Assembly (NCBI GenBank): GCA_937934295.1
Contig: CALHAI010000006.1
Location: 241,643-305,642, forward strand
Length of the DNA: 64,000 bases
DNA from: an uncultured Blastocatellia bacterium
Lineage (GTDB): Bacteria > Acidobacteriota > Blastocatellia > HR10
Direction: 5' to 3'
Position numbers and translations under genes: made by a program. This document shows, piece after piece, positions 36,877 to 46,833 of this stretch (position 1 is its first letter; each line of letters starts with the position of its first letter). The notes beneath the pieces are model-generated. The model was given only the letters and a program-made list of their open reading frames with translations. It did not search any database and was not told where the DNA came from.

Positions 36877-37947
36877 TTAGCTCGAGGGCTTAACGGCTCC
36901 GAGGAAGGCCACGGGCTCACCTTGCGAGATCGGCGGCGTGGCGACGATGTAGAGCACAATGCCCTCCAACGGCGCGCGCACCTCCGCGATCGTCCGACCG
37001 AAGAAGTCCGTGATCGTGGCCAGAAGCGTTCCAGCCCTCACAAATTGGCCGCGCTCCACCTTCGGATAGAGGATGCCGGTCGCTGGACTTGTCACCACGC
37101 GCGTTGGATCGAGGAAGACCGGATGGGCGACGCGCTCGGGTGCTCCATCAAGCATCTGCAGATGGCGCATGAGGCTGAGCACACCGCGAAGGATCCGTTC
37201 AACGGATTCCGGATCGGTCGTGCCCAAATATCCCGATTCGACGGTGATCGCTGGCTTGCCGCGCGTGATGGCCGTCGTCGAACAGTAGACCGAAGCGGCG
37301 GGGTCCCTCGGCCGATCCCGATCCACGACGATGTACTCGATGCCAAAGACAAGCGCCATCTCGCGCACGGCGGCATCCAAACGAGGGTCACCCGTCACCG
37401 GCATGTACACATACGGACGCAGCGATTCGTTCCCATCTCCGCAATGCAGGTCCACAAGCACATCACAACGCTCGATCACCTCGGTCGTGATCACATAGGC
37501 GATGCGCTCCGAAAGCGTTCCATCCCGGCGACCGGGATAGACGCGATTCAGATTCTTCCGATCCACCGGGCTGTAGTAGATCGTCCGTCCGAAGAACGAC
37601 GGCATGTTGGCGACATGCACGAGGATGAGGGTCCCGCGCAGTCCCTTCGGATTCAGATGTGCCCGCAACCGTTGGAGCGCCAGAATCGGCGCATACTCGT
37701 AGCCGTGATTCCCTGCGACGAGGGCGAGGATAGGCCCGGGCCGTTCTCCCCGCACGATCGTCACTGGAATCTGCGTCCCGGGATCGGCCGCCGCTGGGAC
37801 CTCGATCATGCCCGAGACGATCTCCCCCGGCCGCACAGCCAGTGGCCCGACGCGAAAGGCTTCTTCCTGCGCCGGAAGCGCCGATCCACAAACCAAGACG
37901 AAAAGGAGGGGGACGATTTCCTTCCCGCGTCGCCAAGTGCGTGACAT
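36877..37947 (-). CDS. Secreted succinylglutamate desuccinylase/aspartoacylase family protein
   Basis: This 356-aa protein has a signal peptide (IVPLLFVLVCGSALPAQ) and an M14-like AstE/AspA zinc hydrolase domain. Visible are VAGNHGYEYAP (first metal ligands, usually GxHGxE), NPKGLRGT, FVNPVDRKNLNRVYPG-like YYSPVDRKNLNRVYPG, and VDLHCGDGNES (second His). A C-terminal barrel-like region (GILYPKVERGQFVRAGTLLATI) resembles a biotinyl-lipoyl fold, common in this family. AAGGAGG precedes ATG 37947. Substrate is unknown; export suggests hydrolysis of an acylated amino acid or peptide outside the cytoplasm. Confidence 0.85.
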   Translation of the reverse strand: MSRTWRRGKEIVPLLFVLVCGSALPAQEEAFRVGPLAVRPGEIVSGMIEVPAAADPGTQIPVTIVRGERPGPILALVAGNHGYEYAPILALQRLRAHLNPKGLRGTLILVHVANMPSFFGRTIYYSPVDRKNLNRVYPGRRDGTLSERIAYVITTEVIERCDVLVDLHCGDGNESLRPYVYMPVTGDPRLDAAVREMALVFGIEYIVVDRDRPRDPAASVYCSTTAITRGKPAITVESGYLGTTDPESVERILRGVLSLMRHLQMLDGAPERVAHPVFLDPTRVVTSPATGILYPKVERGQFVRAGTLLATITDFFGRTIAEVRAPLEGIVLYIVATPPISQGEPVAFLGAVKPSS

Positions 37948-37990
37948 CTTGAGCCTCCTTCGGAGAAACGGCTGAAACGTTCGTTTCGCT

Positions 37991-38695
37991 TCATCCCTCA
38001 ATCAAGCGCGTCCACGCGTGAAAGACCCCGTGCCCGACTCGCTCAAGCTCGGGCAGATGTCGCGCGGCGTGTCGAACGATCTCCTCACCGGAGAGGCCCG
38101 CCTCGCGCAATTCCTCAGCGAAGGCCCGGACCATCTCGGCGATGATCGGCTCGGTCACTTCTAGGTGGAAGAGCAATCCGTAGGCGTTCGTCCCGTAGCG
38201 AAAGGCCTGGCATTCGGTCAGCGCCGAGCGCGCCAACGAGATCGCTCCCGAGGGGCAGTCGAACACATCGCCGTGCCAGTGATAGGCGATGAACGAAGAT
38301 GGCACATCCCTAAAGAGCGCGTCCGCGCGCGCCGCCTCCGTGAGCATGACGGGGAACCATCCGATCTCCTTCTGCGGCCCTTTCCAAACGCGAGCGCCAA
38401 GCGCCGCCGCCAGCAACTGACTTCCCAAGCACACGCCGAGGATAGGCTTTCCCGCCGCGAGCGCGCGCTCGATCAAGCGCATCTCCTCAGCGAGGAACGG
38501 ATACCGATCCTGTTCGTAGACGCCCATCGGCCCGCCCATGAGGATGAGGCCGACGGCCTCGCCCATGTGCGTGGGGATCGGATCTCCGGCGAACACTCGA
38601 ATGTGTGCGATCCGCACCGGCGCGCGTTCCAGCGCGTCCCCGATCGTGCCGAGCGTCTCGCAGGCGGCATGTTGCAACACTAGGACTGTTCGCAT
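37991..38695 (-). CDS. Class I glutamine amidotransferase-like protein (GMP synthase-type domain)
   Basis: This 234-aa stand-alone GATase domain has LILMGGPMGVYEQDRYPFL, the nucleophile elbow GVCLGSQLLAAALGA (Cys), AYHWHGDVFDCPSGA (His) and FHLEVTEPI (Glu of the triad, H-x-E). Such proteins sit outside GMP synthase and act on small glutamyl amides. ATG at 38695 was chosen because GGAGGGAGG precedes it. It lies between cca and the aspartoacylase-like gene on the same strand. Confidence 0.87.
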   Translation of the reverse strand: MRTVLVLQHAACETLGTIGDALERAPVRIAHIRVFAGDPIPTHMGEAVGLILMGGPMGVYEQDRYPFLAEEMRLIERALAAGKPILGVCLGSQLLAAALGARVWKGPQKEIGWFPVMLTEAARADALFRDVPSSFIAYHWHGDVFDCPSGAISLARSALTECQAFRYGTNAYGLLFHLEVTEPIIAEMVRAFAEELREAGLSGEEIVRHAARHLPELERVGHGVFHAWTRLIEG

Positions 38696-38762
38696 CGGCC
38701 TCCCTCCGTGTTGAGGACTCGCACGATTTCCCCCAACGTTACCGCCACCTCTAAAGCGCACG

Positions 38763-40202
38763 TCAAGCCCGCGAACGCCGCCCGGAGAGTCCCGCGAAGG
38801 ATCCTCGCGCGAGCAACTCGCGTGCGAGGGCGAGTGCTTCCTCTAAGGTCGTGACCTTCCCCTCCAGTTGCATCTCGTACACCGCCCGTAAGAGGCGTCC
38901 CATTTCAGGACCGGGCTCCATTCCAAGCTGGAGCAGATGACGCCCCATGAGCAGCGGACGAGGCGGCGCATGCTCGACGCCCAGCGCGCGCGCTCGCGCG
39001 ATGAACCATTCCTCGGCTTCCGCGTTGGAGACCGGTCCGCGCGCCAAGGCATCGGCCTTCGCCACGAGATACAACAGTTCCAGATCGCATCGCGCGGCCA
39101 AGCGCCGAAAGGCTCCATCACTCACGCGCTCGCGACTCTTGAAAAACTGTGCGGGCTTCAGGTGGTTGGCGACGAGCGCGAGCACCTGTACACGAACCGG
39201 ATAGCCGTTGATCGTATGGACGTTCAGACGATCGAGCACGCGGCGGGCCGGCTGAAGACCAGCGTCCTCGTGCCCGATAGAGCGAATCCGCCCCTTTTCT
39301 TCCCTCGTCGTGAGCGGCTTCCCAATGTCGTGCAAGAGCACGGCCAACATCACCGTCAGCCATTTCGCCTTCTGCAGCTCGTGCTCCCGGACAAGCACCG
39401 CCGCTTGATCTACAGCCAAGAGCGTATGCGTCCACACATCTCCTTCTGGATGCCAGATTGGATCTTGCGGGCATCCGACGAGCCACTTCAGATCGGGAAA
39501 GAGCTTCTCGATGATGAGCAGATCAAGCGCCGCCTGGAGTCCAATCGAGGGGCGCAAGGCCCCAATCAGCAGCTTCTCCATCTCCCCCCAAATGCGCTCG
39601 CTCGGCAAGTCGGAGAGATCGATCCGGCGACAGAGCGCCTGCGTCTCCGGCTCGATCGTGCACTCGAAGCGTGCTGCCAGTTGCATGGCGCGCAAGACGC
39701 GCAGACTGTCCTCCGGGAACGTGCGCGCATCCACCATCCGAAGAATCCGCCGCTCAAGGTCCGCGCGCCCGCCAAAAGGATCAATGAGCTCATCGGTCAG
39801 CGGATCATAGAGCAGGGCATTGATCGTGAAATCACGCCTTCGAGCGGCTTCCTCGATGCTCAGGAATGGATCGCCCTCGATGAGAAAGCCACGATGTCCT
39901 CGCCCGATCTTGGTCTCTCGACGGGGCAGGCTCACATCCACATCCGCTCCATTGATCCGCAGTTTGTAGACGGTGAAGCGCTCGCCGACCGTCTTCACTT
40001 CCCCGAAGCGCTCCAGCTGCCCCTTCAACGCCTCGGCCGAGAGGCCGTACACCTCCAGATCGAAATCCTTCCAGGGCAAGCCGAGGAGCCGATCGCGCAC
40101 GCCACCGCCAACCAGAAGCGCGCGCCCCCCGGCCTCCCGAATGGCGCGACAGAGCGCGAGGATCGTGTTCGGGACATCGAATGTCGCCACCGCTTCTCCC
40201 AT
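38763..40202 (-). CDS. cca: CCA-adding tRNA nucleotidyltransferase with HD domain
   Basis: This 479-aa class II nucleotidyltransferase repairs or adds the tRNA 3' CCA. It has the GGGVRDRLLG loop near residue 33, the catalytic DFDLEV (two Asp), RRDFTINALLYDP near 125, and the RNA-binding domain with EDSLRVLRAMQLAARF. An HD phosphohydrolase domain follows (LLHDIGKPLTTRE near 290). It starts 15 bases after glyS, so two tRNA functions are co-transcribed. It could alternatively be split into A-adding only; sequence alone does not decide. Confidence 0.9.
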   Translation of the reverse strand: MGEAVATFDVPNTILALCRAIREAGGRALLVGGGVRDRLLGLPWKDFDLEVYGLSAEALKGQLERFGEVKTVGERFTVYKLRINGADVDVSLPRRETKIGRGHRGFLIEGDPFLSIEEAARRRDFTINALLYDPLTDELIDPFGGRADLERRILRMVDARTFPEDSLRVLRAMQLAARFECTIEPETQALCRRIDLSDLPSERIWGEMEKLLIGALRPSIGLQAALDLLIIEKLFPDLKWLVGCPQDPIWHPEGDVWTHTLLAVDQAAVLVREHELQKAKWLTVMLAVLLHDIGKPLTTREEKGRIRSIGHEDAGLQPARRVLDRLNVHTINGYPVRVQVLALVANHLKPAQFFKSRERVSDGAFRRLAARCDLELLYLVAKADALARGPVSNAEAEEWFIARARALGVEHAPPRPLLMGRHLLQLGMEPGPEMGRLLRAVYEMQLEGKVTTLEEALALARELLARGSFAGLSGRRSRA

Positions 40203-40217
40203 CGAAAGGTCAAAGGC

Positions 40218-42032
40218 CTACCCAACAAGCGACGTCTCTTGGCGAAACTGTTCGGCGAAATACTCCGCCAGCCTGTCGGCGGGAAGCCGCACCTGCTCCA
40301 TCGTGTCGCGATCGCGAACGGTCACCTGACGATCCTCAAGCGACTGCACGTCCACGGTCACGCAGTAGGGCGTGCCGATCTCATCCTGGCGACGGTAGAG
40401 ACGCCCAATCGAGGCCGTGTCGTCGTAGAGAACGCGCCCCGGTATCCGCGAGCGCAGATCCCGGGCAATCCGATGCGCCAGCTCCCGCAGCTCGCCCCGG
40501 TTTCTGAGCAGTGGAAAAACGGCCACCTTGATCGGAGCAAGATCCCTGTTGAGCTTCAGCACAACGCGCTTCTCCCCACGCACGATCTCCTCCCTGTAGG
40601 CATCGCACAAAAGGGCCAAAAAGATTCGATCCACACCCGCCGATGGCTCGATCACATACGGCACAACATGCTCCCCCGCTTTTTGGTCGAAAACCGTGAG
40701 ATCGCCCGTGGAATGAATGTTCCCAGGATCGGACTTCGAATGGGCGCGCAAATCGTAATCCGTCCGATTGGCAATGCCCTCGATCTCCCCCCACCCCATC
40801 GGAAACCGATACTCAATGTCCACAGTGCGCTTGCTGTAATGCGCGAGCTCCTCAGAGGGTTGCTCTCTCAAGCGGAGATTCTCAGCCCTGAGGCCCAAGC
40901 GGAGATACCAGCTCAAGCGCTCCTCAACCCAGTGCTCGAACCACTTCTCATCCTCACCCGGATGCACGAAGTACTCGATCTCCATCTGCTCGAACTCCCG
41001 CATGCGGAAAAGAAACTGCCCCGGCGTAATCTCATTGCGGAAGGCCTTGCCGATCTGCGCGATCCCAAACGGCAGCTTCCGCCGCGCGGTCACAAGGACG
41101 TTCGAGAAATTCACGAAGATGCCCTGCGCCGTCTCGGGCCTCAAATAAACGAGCGTCGATTCCTCCTCAACCGGCCCCATGAAGGTCTTGAACATGAGAT
41201 TGAACCGGCGCGGCGGTGTGAACGATCCGACGGCCCCACAATGAGGACAGCGAAGCGCCTTCTTCTCATTCACGAAGAGGAAAAGCTCGTTCCACGATGC
41301 CCGCACCACTTCGGTCGTCCACGGCCGGTACATCACGATCGTTTGCTGAAGGAGTTGATCGTCGGACCCATAGGTCCGCCCGAAACTCGCTTCGATAGCC
41401 CGGATCGCGTCCAGCCGCTGGCGAAGGCGCGGCGTGATCTGCTCCAGCGCTTCCACCCACGCCCCCATTGGACCGGAATCCATCCCCGGCATGGGGCGCG
41501 AGAGCCATTCCGAGAATTCCGGGACCCGGCGCCGAAGCTGTTCCTGAATCTCGGGGCTCTGCAGCGCTTCGGTGACGAGCGTCCATCGGTTCGAATAGAT
41601 GCGCCCGCGTTCTCTCTCCCGGCGCTCAAGCTCATCGAAGAACGCCCCGATCTTTTTCCCGATCTCTTCAAGGCGCCGGAGCTCGGGCATCACTTGCTCC
41701 GCGGCGCGGTTGAGGGACTCCTCCAAGAGATCATCGGCCCGGAATCGACGCTGGCACTCCCGGCAGTCCACCAGCGGATCGGAGAACGTCTCCTCGTGTC
41801 CCGAATACTTCCACACCAGCCGATTCATCAAAATGGCCGCATCGAGCCCCTCGACGTCGTCCCGCTCGTAGACGACGGCCCGCCACCATGCCCGCTTGAT
41901 ATTGTTCTTCAACTCGACACCCAGTGGCCCGTAGTCCCAAATGCTCTCCAGCCCCCCGTAGATCTCCGAGGACGGAAAGACCAGTCCTCGACGCTTGCAC
42001 AAGCCCCGAATCGTCTCCAAGCTCACGCTCAT
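40218..42032 (-). CDS. glyS: Glycyl-tRNA synthetase, homodimeric (GlyQS) type, with insertion
   Basis: This 604-aa class II synthetase charges tRNA-Gly. It has [20 protein letters not shown] near residue 19 (motif 1 region), [48 protein letters not shown] (motif 2), and [14 protein letters not shown] (motif 3), plus an anticodon-binding domain. Two CxxC pairs at 90-93 and 262-265 that probably bind zinc are separated by about 170 residues, including a Glu/Arg-rich coiled segment (about 104-145). ATG at 42032 was chosen because GGAGGAGGGACG precedes it; longer frames enter the intergenic region. Confidence 0.93.
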   Translation of the reverse strand: MSVSLETIRGLCKRRGLVFPSSEIYGGLESIWDYGPLGVELKNNIKRAWWRAVVYERDDVEGLDAAILMNRLVWKYSGHEETFSDPLVDCRECQRRFRADDLLEESLNRAAEQVMPELRRLEEIGKKIGAFFDELERRERERGRIYSNRWTLVTEALQSPEIQEQLRRRVPEFSEWLSRPMPGMDSGPMGAWVEALEQITPRLRQRLDAIRAIEASFGRTYGSDDQLLQQTIVMYRPWTTEVVRASWNELFLFVNEKKALRCPHCGAVGSFTPPRRFNLMFKTFMGPVEEESTLVYLRPETAQGIFVNFSNVLVTARRKLPFGIAQIGKAFRNEITPGQFLFRMREFEQMEIEYFVHPGEDEKWFEHWVEERLSWYLRLGLRAENLRLREQPSEELAHYSKRTVDIEYRFPMGWGEIEGIANRTDYDLRAHSKSDPGNIHSTGDLTVFDQKAGEHVVPYVIEPSAGVDRIFLALLCDAYREEIVRGEKRVVLKLNRDLAPIKVAVFPLLRNRGELRELAHRIARDLRSRIPGRVLYDDTASIGRLYRRQDEIGTPYCVTVDVQSLEDRQVTVRDRDTMEQVRLPADRLAEYFAEQFRQETSLVG

Positions 42033-42154
42033 CGTCCCTCCTCCAGCTGGGATCAAGACAAGTATAATACCAAACGATCCGGTGGGAAGGACATACGGCG
42101 CTGCTTGGCCGGTCGCATCGAATGCAATGAGAGATGCGTCGCGCCATTCCTCAT

Positions 42155-42183
42155 TTGACATCGCGAGCCTTTGGTGATACGGT
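42155..42183 (+). promoter_or_regulatory. Candidate promoter of the WecA-like gene
   Basis: A perfect TTGACA is followed after 17 bases by TACGGT, which matches the -10 consensus only in part. It lies about 100 bases before the ATG at 42287, in the 254-base divergent gap with glyS. Nothing else was recognised in that gap except an AT-rich TATAAT at about 42063. Confidence 0.45.
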
Positions 42184-42286
42184 GTGCAAGCCAATCGGCA
42201 AAAGCCGGACGATGGACGCTTTCGAGCGAAGCGTTCGTGACGGGACACGCGGGTGAGGCGAAGGCACGGAGCGGACGGGCGAGGCG

Positions 42287-43765
42287 ATGAAGACGTATCT
42301 GGCGCTGTTCATCCTGGCTCTTGTCCTCTCTTCCGTACTGACGCCTTTTGTTCGACATCTGGCGGGGCGGTGGGGAATCCTCGATCGGCCGGATCGACCG
42401 CAGAAAATTCACGAACGTCCGACGCCTCGGCTGGGCGGACTCGCCATCTACGCGGCCTTTCTTCTGGCGCTCGCCGGATTGTTCCTTCTGGAGAATCGGG
42501 TCGCGCTCCATTTTCGGGCGCAGCTTTCGGAGGTCGTGAAGCTCCTCGTGCCGGGTACGTTGGTTCTCCTCCTTGGCCTCTATGACGATCTGCGCGGCGC
42601 CAATGCCCGAATCAAATTCTCCGCGCAAACAGCGGCGGCCTTGCTGGCTTACGTCCTCGGTCTTCAGGTCACCCGAATTTGGAATCCCTTTGGGGGAACG
42701 ATCGAATTGGGCCTTCTGTCGCTTCCTCTCACAGTGCTTTGGCTCGTCGGCATCACGAATGCCTTCAACCTCATTGATGGACTGGATGGTCTCTCGGCGG
42801 GCGCCGCATTCTTCGCCACGGTGACGCTCCTTGTGGCCGCGCTCTTTTACGACCAGCCGTTGATGGTCACCCTCACGGTCGCGCTCGCTGGGGCGATCGC
42901 GGGATTCCTCCGGTACAACTTCGCGCCAGCGACGATCTTCTTGGGCGATTCGGGAAGTCTCTTTCTGGGATTCCTCCTTGGAGCCCTCGCCGTCGAAGGC
43001 TCGCAGAAGAGCGCGACAGCCGTTGCCATTGCGATCCCGCTGGTCTCCTTCGGCCTCCCGATCCTGGACACCCTGTGGACGCTCGTTCGTCGCGCGCTGG
43101 GTCGGCGGCCGCTCTTTCAAGGCGATTTGGAGCACATTCACCACATGCTGTTGCGACGCGGACTGACGCGGCGACAAGTCGTGCTTGTACTCTACGCGGC
43201 ATGCGCCGGGTGCGGCCTGTTCAGCCTCCTGTTTGTGAACCCGCAGGGGAAGCCCCTTGGCATCCTCCTCTTCGTCCTCGGAGCCTCGGTCTTCTTTGTC
43301 ATCCAATCGCTCGGGTATCCCGAATTTCAAGAGCTGCTCCACGCCTTGGGGAGAGCCCTTCGACATCATCGCGCCTTGGCCAAGAACATTCAATGGCGGC
43401 GCGCCATCGCGGACTTCCAGCAGGTGGAATCGCTGGATCAGCTCCGCGCCGTACTCGCCCGCTTGTTGGAGATCGGCGATTTCGACTCCGCCGAAATTCG
43501 ATGGACGGAGCGATGGAGGCTCTCGATGTCTCGACATGCGTCGCCGGACGAACGCGCGCCGATGTGGAGCGTCCGTCTTCCCCTGACTGATGAACGCGGG
43601 GAGAAGCGGGGCGAACTCCGGCTTCGCGGCGTGCTGGAAGCGGACGATCTTCTTGCGAGATACCATCTTCTCGCGCTCTTGCAGCGGGAACTCACCCGCG
43701 CGCTCGAACGTGCGAGCGTGGAGCCTGCCCCTGCCGCGCGTTCCTTCCCTCGGCCGGGCCTATGA
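42287..43765 (+). CDS. WecA/TagO-like UDP-GlcNAc:undecaprenyl-P GlcNAc-1-P transferase with C-terminal extension
   Basis: This 492-aa membrane enzyme starts surface glycan assembly on undecaprenyl phosphate. It has about ten helices and the polyprenyl-transferase motifs: [54 protein letters not shown] and the HIHH-containing loop [15 protein letters not shown]. About 120 cytosolic residues after the last helix (from about 370) are extra and unassigned. GGCGAGGCG precedes the ATG. It fits the rhamnose-type sugar nucleotide genes elsewhere in the window. Confidence 0.88.
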   Translation: MKTYLALFILALVLSSVLTPFVRHLAGRWGILDRPDRPQKIHERPTPRLGGLAIYAAFLLALAGLFLLENRVALHFRAQLSEVVKLLVPGTLVLLLGLYDDLRGANARIKFSAQTAAALLAYVLGLQVTRIWNPFGGTIELGLLSLPLTVLWLVGITNAFNLIDGLDGLSAGAAFFATVTLLVAALFYDQPLMVTLTVALAGAIAGFLRYNFAPATIFLGDSGSLFLGFLLGALAVEGSQKSATAVAIAIPLVSFGLPILDTLWTLVRRALGRRPLFQGDLEHIHHMLLRRGLTRRQVVLVLYAACAGCGLFSLLFVNPQGKPLGILLFVLGASVFFVIQSLGYPEFQELLHALGRALRHHRALAKNIQWRRAIADFQQVESLDQLRAVLARLLEIGDFDSAEIRWTERWRLSMSRHASPDERAPMWSVRLPLTDERGEKRGELRLRGVLEADDLLARYHLLALLQRELTRALERASVEPAPAARSFPRPGL

Positions 43766-43790
43766 GAATAACGTGAAGGGAAAACTTCCG

Positions 43791-43819
43791 TTGCATTGGC
43801 TCGCGATTGTCTTTATCAT
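43791..43819 (+). promoter_or_regulatory. Promoter of the first VWFA gene
   Basis: TTGCAT, 17 bases, then TATCAT lie about 60 bases before the ATG at 43881. Four or five of six positions match in each box. It begins 25 bases after the end of the WecA-like gene, so the VWFA pair probably has its own transcript. Confidence 0.55.
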
Positions 43820-43880
43820 TAGGAGTCCGCGCCGGAACAGGGTTCTGAGAACGGGAAGACCAAAAACTAAGGAGGGAACG

Positions 43881-44984
43881 ATGAGCCCAAGGACCAGGAG
43901 AAGCTCTTCACTCTTCATGTTCCGACGATGGCGGGCGCTGGCATACGTATCGGTTGGGCTTTTGCTCCTCCCGCTTGGGCCTTCTCCGATGCGACCACTG
44001 GCAGCCCCGACATCAGAAGATCAATCCGTGACGAGGAAGGTCGCGCAACCTCGTTCGGAGACCCCAGAAGGAACTTCAACCGAACCGCAGAGCGCATCGG
44101 GACAAGTCACGCGAACGACGGCCGCCACAGATCAATCCCTGCAGGAACAGTTCATCCGGCTCAAGTCGGAATTGGTCCTGCTCTCCATCAGCGTGACCGA
44201 TCAACTGGGGCGCTTCGTCACCGGACTGAAATCGGATCACTTCACCATCTACGAGGACGATGTCCCGCAGCAGGTCAAGTTCTTCAGCACCGATGACATT
44301 CCGATCAGCGTGGGGCTTATCCTGGACATCTCTGGCAGCATGAAGAGCAAGATCGCCCGCCTGCGCGAGGCCGTGCGCCGCTTCATCGAGTGGAGCAATC
44401 CGCAAGACGAGTTCTTCGCGATCGCCTTCAACAAGCAGGTGATGCTCTTGGCGGATTTCACCGACGGAGAGGTTCTCCTCACGTATCTGCCGTTCCTTCG
44501 CGCGCAAGGTCGAACGGCGCTCTTCGATGCCGTCTACGAAGGCGTGCTGAAGCTGCGTAATGCCCGACATGGCAAGCGCGTGCTTCTGGTCATCAGCGAT
44601 GGACAGGACAACAGCTCGCGGTACAGCTACGGCACGCTCTCCCGCTTGCTGAAGGAATCCGACGTACAGATCTATACGATCGGGACGCCCGACCCGACGC
44701 TCTACAACACCTACTTCGAGCAACAAGGGATCGCCATCCTGCAACAGCTCTCGAAGCTGACCGGAGGTCGTCACTTCACCGTCATGGGGGCCTCGCTCTT
44801 GGAAGCCGTGTGCGCGACGATCGCCCGCGAATTGCGCCAGCAGTACAACATCGGGTACATGTCCTCAAACACGAGTCGCGATGGGAGGTGGCGACGCATC
44901 AAGATCGAGGTCGCCCGCGAGGGAGGGAAGAAGTTCAAGGTCCATGCTCGGCGCGGCTACTACGCCCCGGTGGGTCAGCCGTGA
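43881..44984 (+). CDS. Secreted VWFA-domain protein (acidobacterial type)
   Basis: This 367-aa protein has a signal peptide (ALAYVSVGLLLLPLG...), a low-complexity linker, then the acidobacterial VWFA-related domain: LVLLSISVTDQLGRFVTGLKSDHFTIYEDD, the MIDAS motif LDISGSMKSK, GRTALFDAVYEGV and VISDGQDN. It ends in RRGYYAP, the family's usual terminus. Such proteins are probably periplasmic or surface binding proteins; the ligand is unknown. AAGGAGGGAACG precedes the ATG. Its stop overlaps the next gene's GTG by 4 bases. Confidence 0.9.
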   Translation: MSPRTRRSSSLFMFRRWRALAYVSVGLLLLPLGPSPMRPLAAPTSEDQSVTRKVAQPRSETPEGTSTEPQSASGQVTRTTAATDQSLQEQFIRLKSELVLLSISVTDQLGRFVTGLKSDHFTIYEDDVPQQVKFFSTDDIPISVGLILDISGSMKSKIARLREAVRRFIEWSNPQDEFFAIAFNKQVMLLADFTDGEVLLTYLPFLRAQGRTALFDAVYEGVLKLRNARHGKRVLLVISDGQDNSSRYSYGTLSRLLKESDVQIYTIGTPDPTLYNTYFEQQGIAILQQLSKLTGGRHFTVMGASLLEAVCATIARELRQQYNIGYMSSNTSRDGRWRRIKIEVAREGGKKFKVHARRGYYAPVGQP

Positions 44985-46825
44985 GCACGGTGGTTCTCCC
45001 AGGAGGAGGACGAACGAACGTTCGACATCGTATTGGCCTCACTGCATGGCTTCTTATCGGAGTCGGACTGGCCGATCCTCTTGGAGGGGAGGGGTGTCTG
45101 TGTGGGGAGCCCTGGAGTCCCCTCGCGGAAGCGGGTGAACAATCCCCAGATGTCCGCGCGTTGATCCCACGTCCGGTTGTCTTGGAGAAGCGCCTCGATG
45201 TCTCCTCGTTGAGCGAACTCAAGATCGAGAATCCGCATGGGCGCATCCTCATCCGCGAAGGCGGCCCCGATCGGATCCTCCTTCGAATCGAGAGCAATCT
45301 CCCGATCGCGGAGGACATGGTGCGCCTGAAGGCGGGAAAGGGTCACATGAGCCTGCGCTGCGCGACTCGCCAACCGGAGCAAGCGCTCGATGTCTACGTG
45401 ACCGTCCCTCCGGCTCTGCGTATCGAGGCGAAAGCGGAAGAAGGGACCGTGCAGGTGCATGGTCGGCCGCGCGCCGTACGCGTGGAGACGCTGAGCGGTG
45501 ATGTGATCCTCGGGATCCCCGTCGAGGACATTCGAGCGGAATTGGTGTGGATCGAGGGGTATGTGCGCTATGCCGGCCCATCGCTGCCGCGTGTGGAACG
45601 ACCGGCCCTGCCTCAATCGCCCGTGCCAAGCGCCGCACCTTCGCCGGCGATCCTCGCCGGGAAGCTGGGGCAGGGTCGGCTCTCCGTCCAGGTGCGCACA
45701 CTCAACGGATGGGTGGAGCTGGGCCCGCCGACAGCTCCCGGTCGCCTGATCTTGGGGATGCTTCCGCCGCAGCCGATGACGCGCGCCGCTCGCGTCCTGG
45801 CGGAGAATCGGCAGAGCGTCTTGGGCGAAGCGCTGCGCCTGCTGGAACCTCGCCTGCTCCGCCTCCTCGAACCGGAGGGCCCGGTGTCATGGCCCGTGGC
45901 CTCGGCCGAGGAGGAAGACGTCATCCGATTAGAAGCGCCATTGGTGAATCTCCTGCTGAGCGTCACCGATGCCGAGGGGAAGGTCCTCAGCGGACTCGCG
46001 GCGAACGAATTCACCGTCCTAGAGGATGGCGTGCGACAAGAGGTTCGCCATTTCGCCGTCGAGACGAGCCCCTTCAACCTCGCCCTCCTGCTGGACGTGA
46101 GCGGGAGCATGCGCGGGCAGTTCGAGATGCTTCGGCAAGCGGCGCGTCGTTTCCTTGAGGTGATGCGCGCGGAGGATCGGGTCGCGCTGCTTCTGTTCGC
46201 CCGAGATGTGGAGGTCGTCGCACCGCTCACGCACGATCGCGCTCAGGTCTTGCGCGCGCTTGAGGCCGTCGTGCCGCCGCTTGGCAGTACGGCGCTGTAC
46301 GATGCCATCGGCTATGCGCTCGTCGAAGTGCTCGGCCCAGTTCGTGGACAGCGCAATGCGCTCGTCGTGTTGACGGACGGACGCGACAGCTCACTGGCGT
46401 ATCGGGGCACGCCGCTCTGGACCGATCCCCTGCGACGTCCGGGGTCCTTCCTGCGATTCGAGGACTTAGTCCCCGGGGTTGTGCAATCGGATGCCTTGAT
46501 CTATCCCATCATGATCGAGAACGAAGCGGAGCTGGAGGCGGCGCTCAACGAATCCGGACGCGAGCAGGTGCGCGCGGGCACGCGCCTGGCGGAAGAGCAC
46601 CTGCGCCGATTGGCCGATCTCTCCGGGGGTCGCTTCTATCGCATCCAGAGCTTGAATCAGCTTGAAGGCGTTTACGAGGAGATCGCGGCCGATTTGCGCA
46701 CGATCTACAGCCTCGCCTACACGCCGGTGCGCGCCGAACGCGATGGGAGCTGGCGACGGATCGAAGTGCGCGTCGCTCGTCCTGGCGCGCGCGTGCGCGC
46801 GCGCCCCGGATACTTCGCTCGCTGA
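44981..46825 (+). CDS. Secreted VWFA protein with N-terminal DUF4097-like beta region
   Basis: This 614-aa protein starts at GTG 44981, overlapping the upstream TGA. After an atypical signal helix (RIGLTAWLLIGVGLADPL) comes a beta-rich region (ELKIENPHGRILIREGG, TVQVHGRPRAVRVETLSGDVILGI) like DUF4097 adhesin-type solenoids. A VWFA domain follows (APLVNLLLSVTDAEGKVLSGL, MIDAS LDVSGSMRGQ, GSTALYDAIGYAL, VLTDGRDSS) with a C-terminal RARPGYFAR. It shares its architecture with the protein at 58245-59915. Upstream and downstream pairs may act together; function is unknown. Confidence 0.87.
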   Translation: MSTVVLPGGGRTNVRHRIGLTAWLLIGVGLADPLGGEGCLCGEPWSPLAEAGEQSPDVRALIPRPVVLEKRLDVSSLSELKIENPHGRILIREGGPDRILLRIESNLPIAEDMVRLKAGKGHMSLRCATRQPEQALDVYVTVPPALRIEAKAEEGTVQVHGRPRAVRVETLSGDVILGIPVEDIRAELVWIEGYVRYAGPSLPRVERPALPQSPVPSAAPSPAILAGKLGQGRLSVQVRTLNGWVELGPPTAPGRLILGMLPPQPMTRAARVLAENRQSVLGEALRLLEPRLLRLLEPEGPVSWPVASAEEEDVIRLEAPLVNLLLSVTDAEGKVLSGLAANEFTVLEDGVRQEVRHFAVETSPFNLALLLDVSGSMRGQFEMLRQAARRFLEVMRAEDRVALLLFARDVEVVAPLTHDRAQVLRALEAVVPPLGSTALYDAIGYALVEVLGPVRGQRNALVVLTDGRDSSLAYRGTPLWTDPLRRPGSFLRFEDLVPGVVQSDALIYPIMIENEAELEAALNESGREQVRAGTRLAEEHLRRLADLSGGRFYRIQSLNQLEGVYEEIAADLRTIYSLAYTPVRAERDGSWRRIEVRVARPGARVRARPGYFAR

Positions 46826-46833
46826 GGCCTGCT

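Noticed and set aside
38937..42158. Very long open frame (over 1000 codons) on the plus strand opposite cca and glyS
   Set aside because: It is the antisense of two genes with clear family motifs. High GC and codon bias keep the antisense frame free of stops. No ribosome site or family motif was seen in it.
42053..43666. Long minus-strand frame opposite the WecA-like gene
   Set aside because: Antisense of a clear membrane transferase; Arg/Glu/Gln-rich with no hydrophobic pattern of its own.
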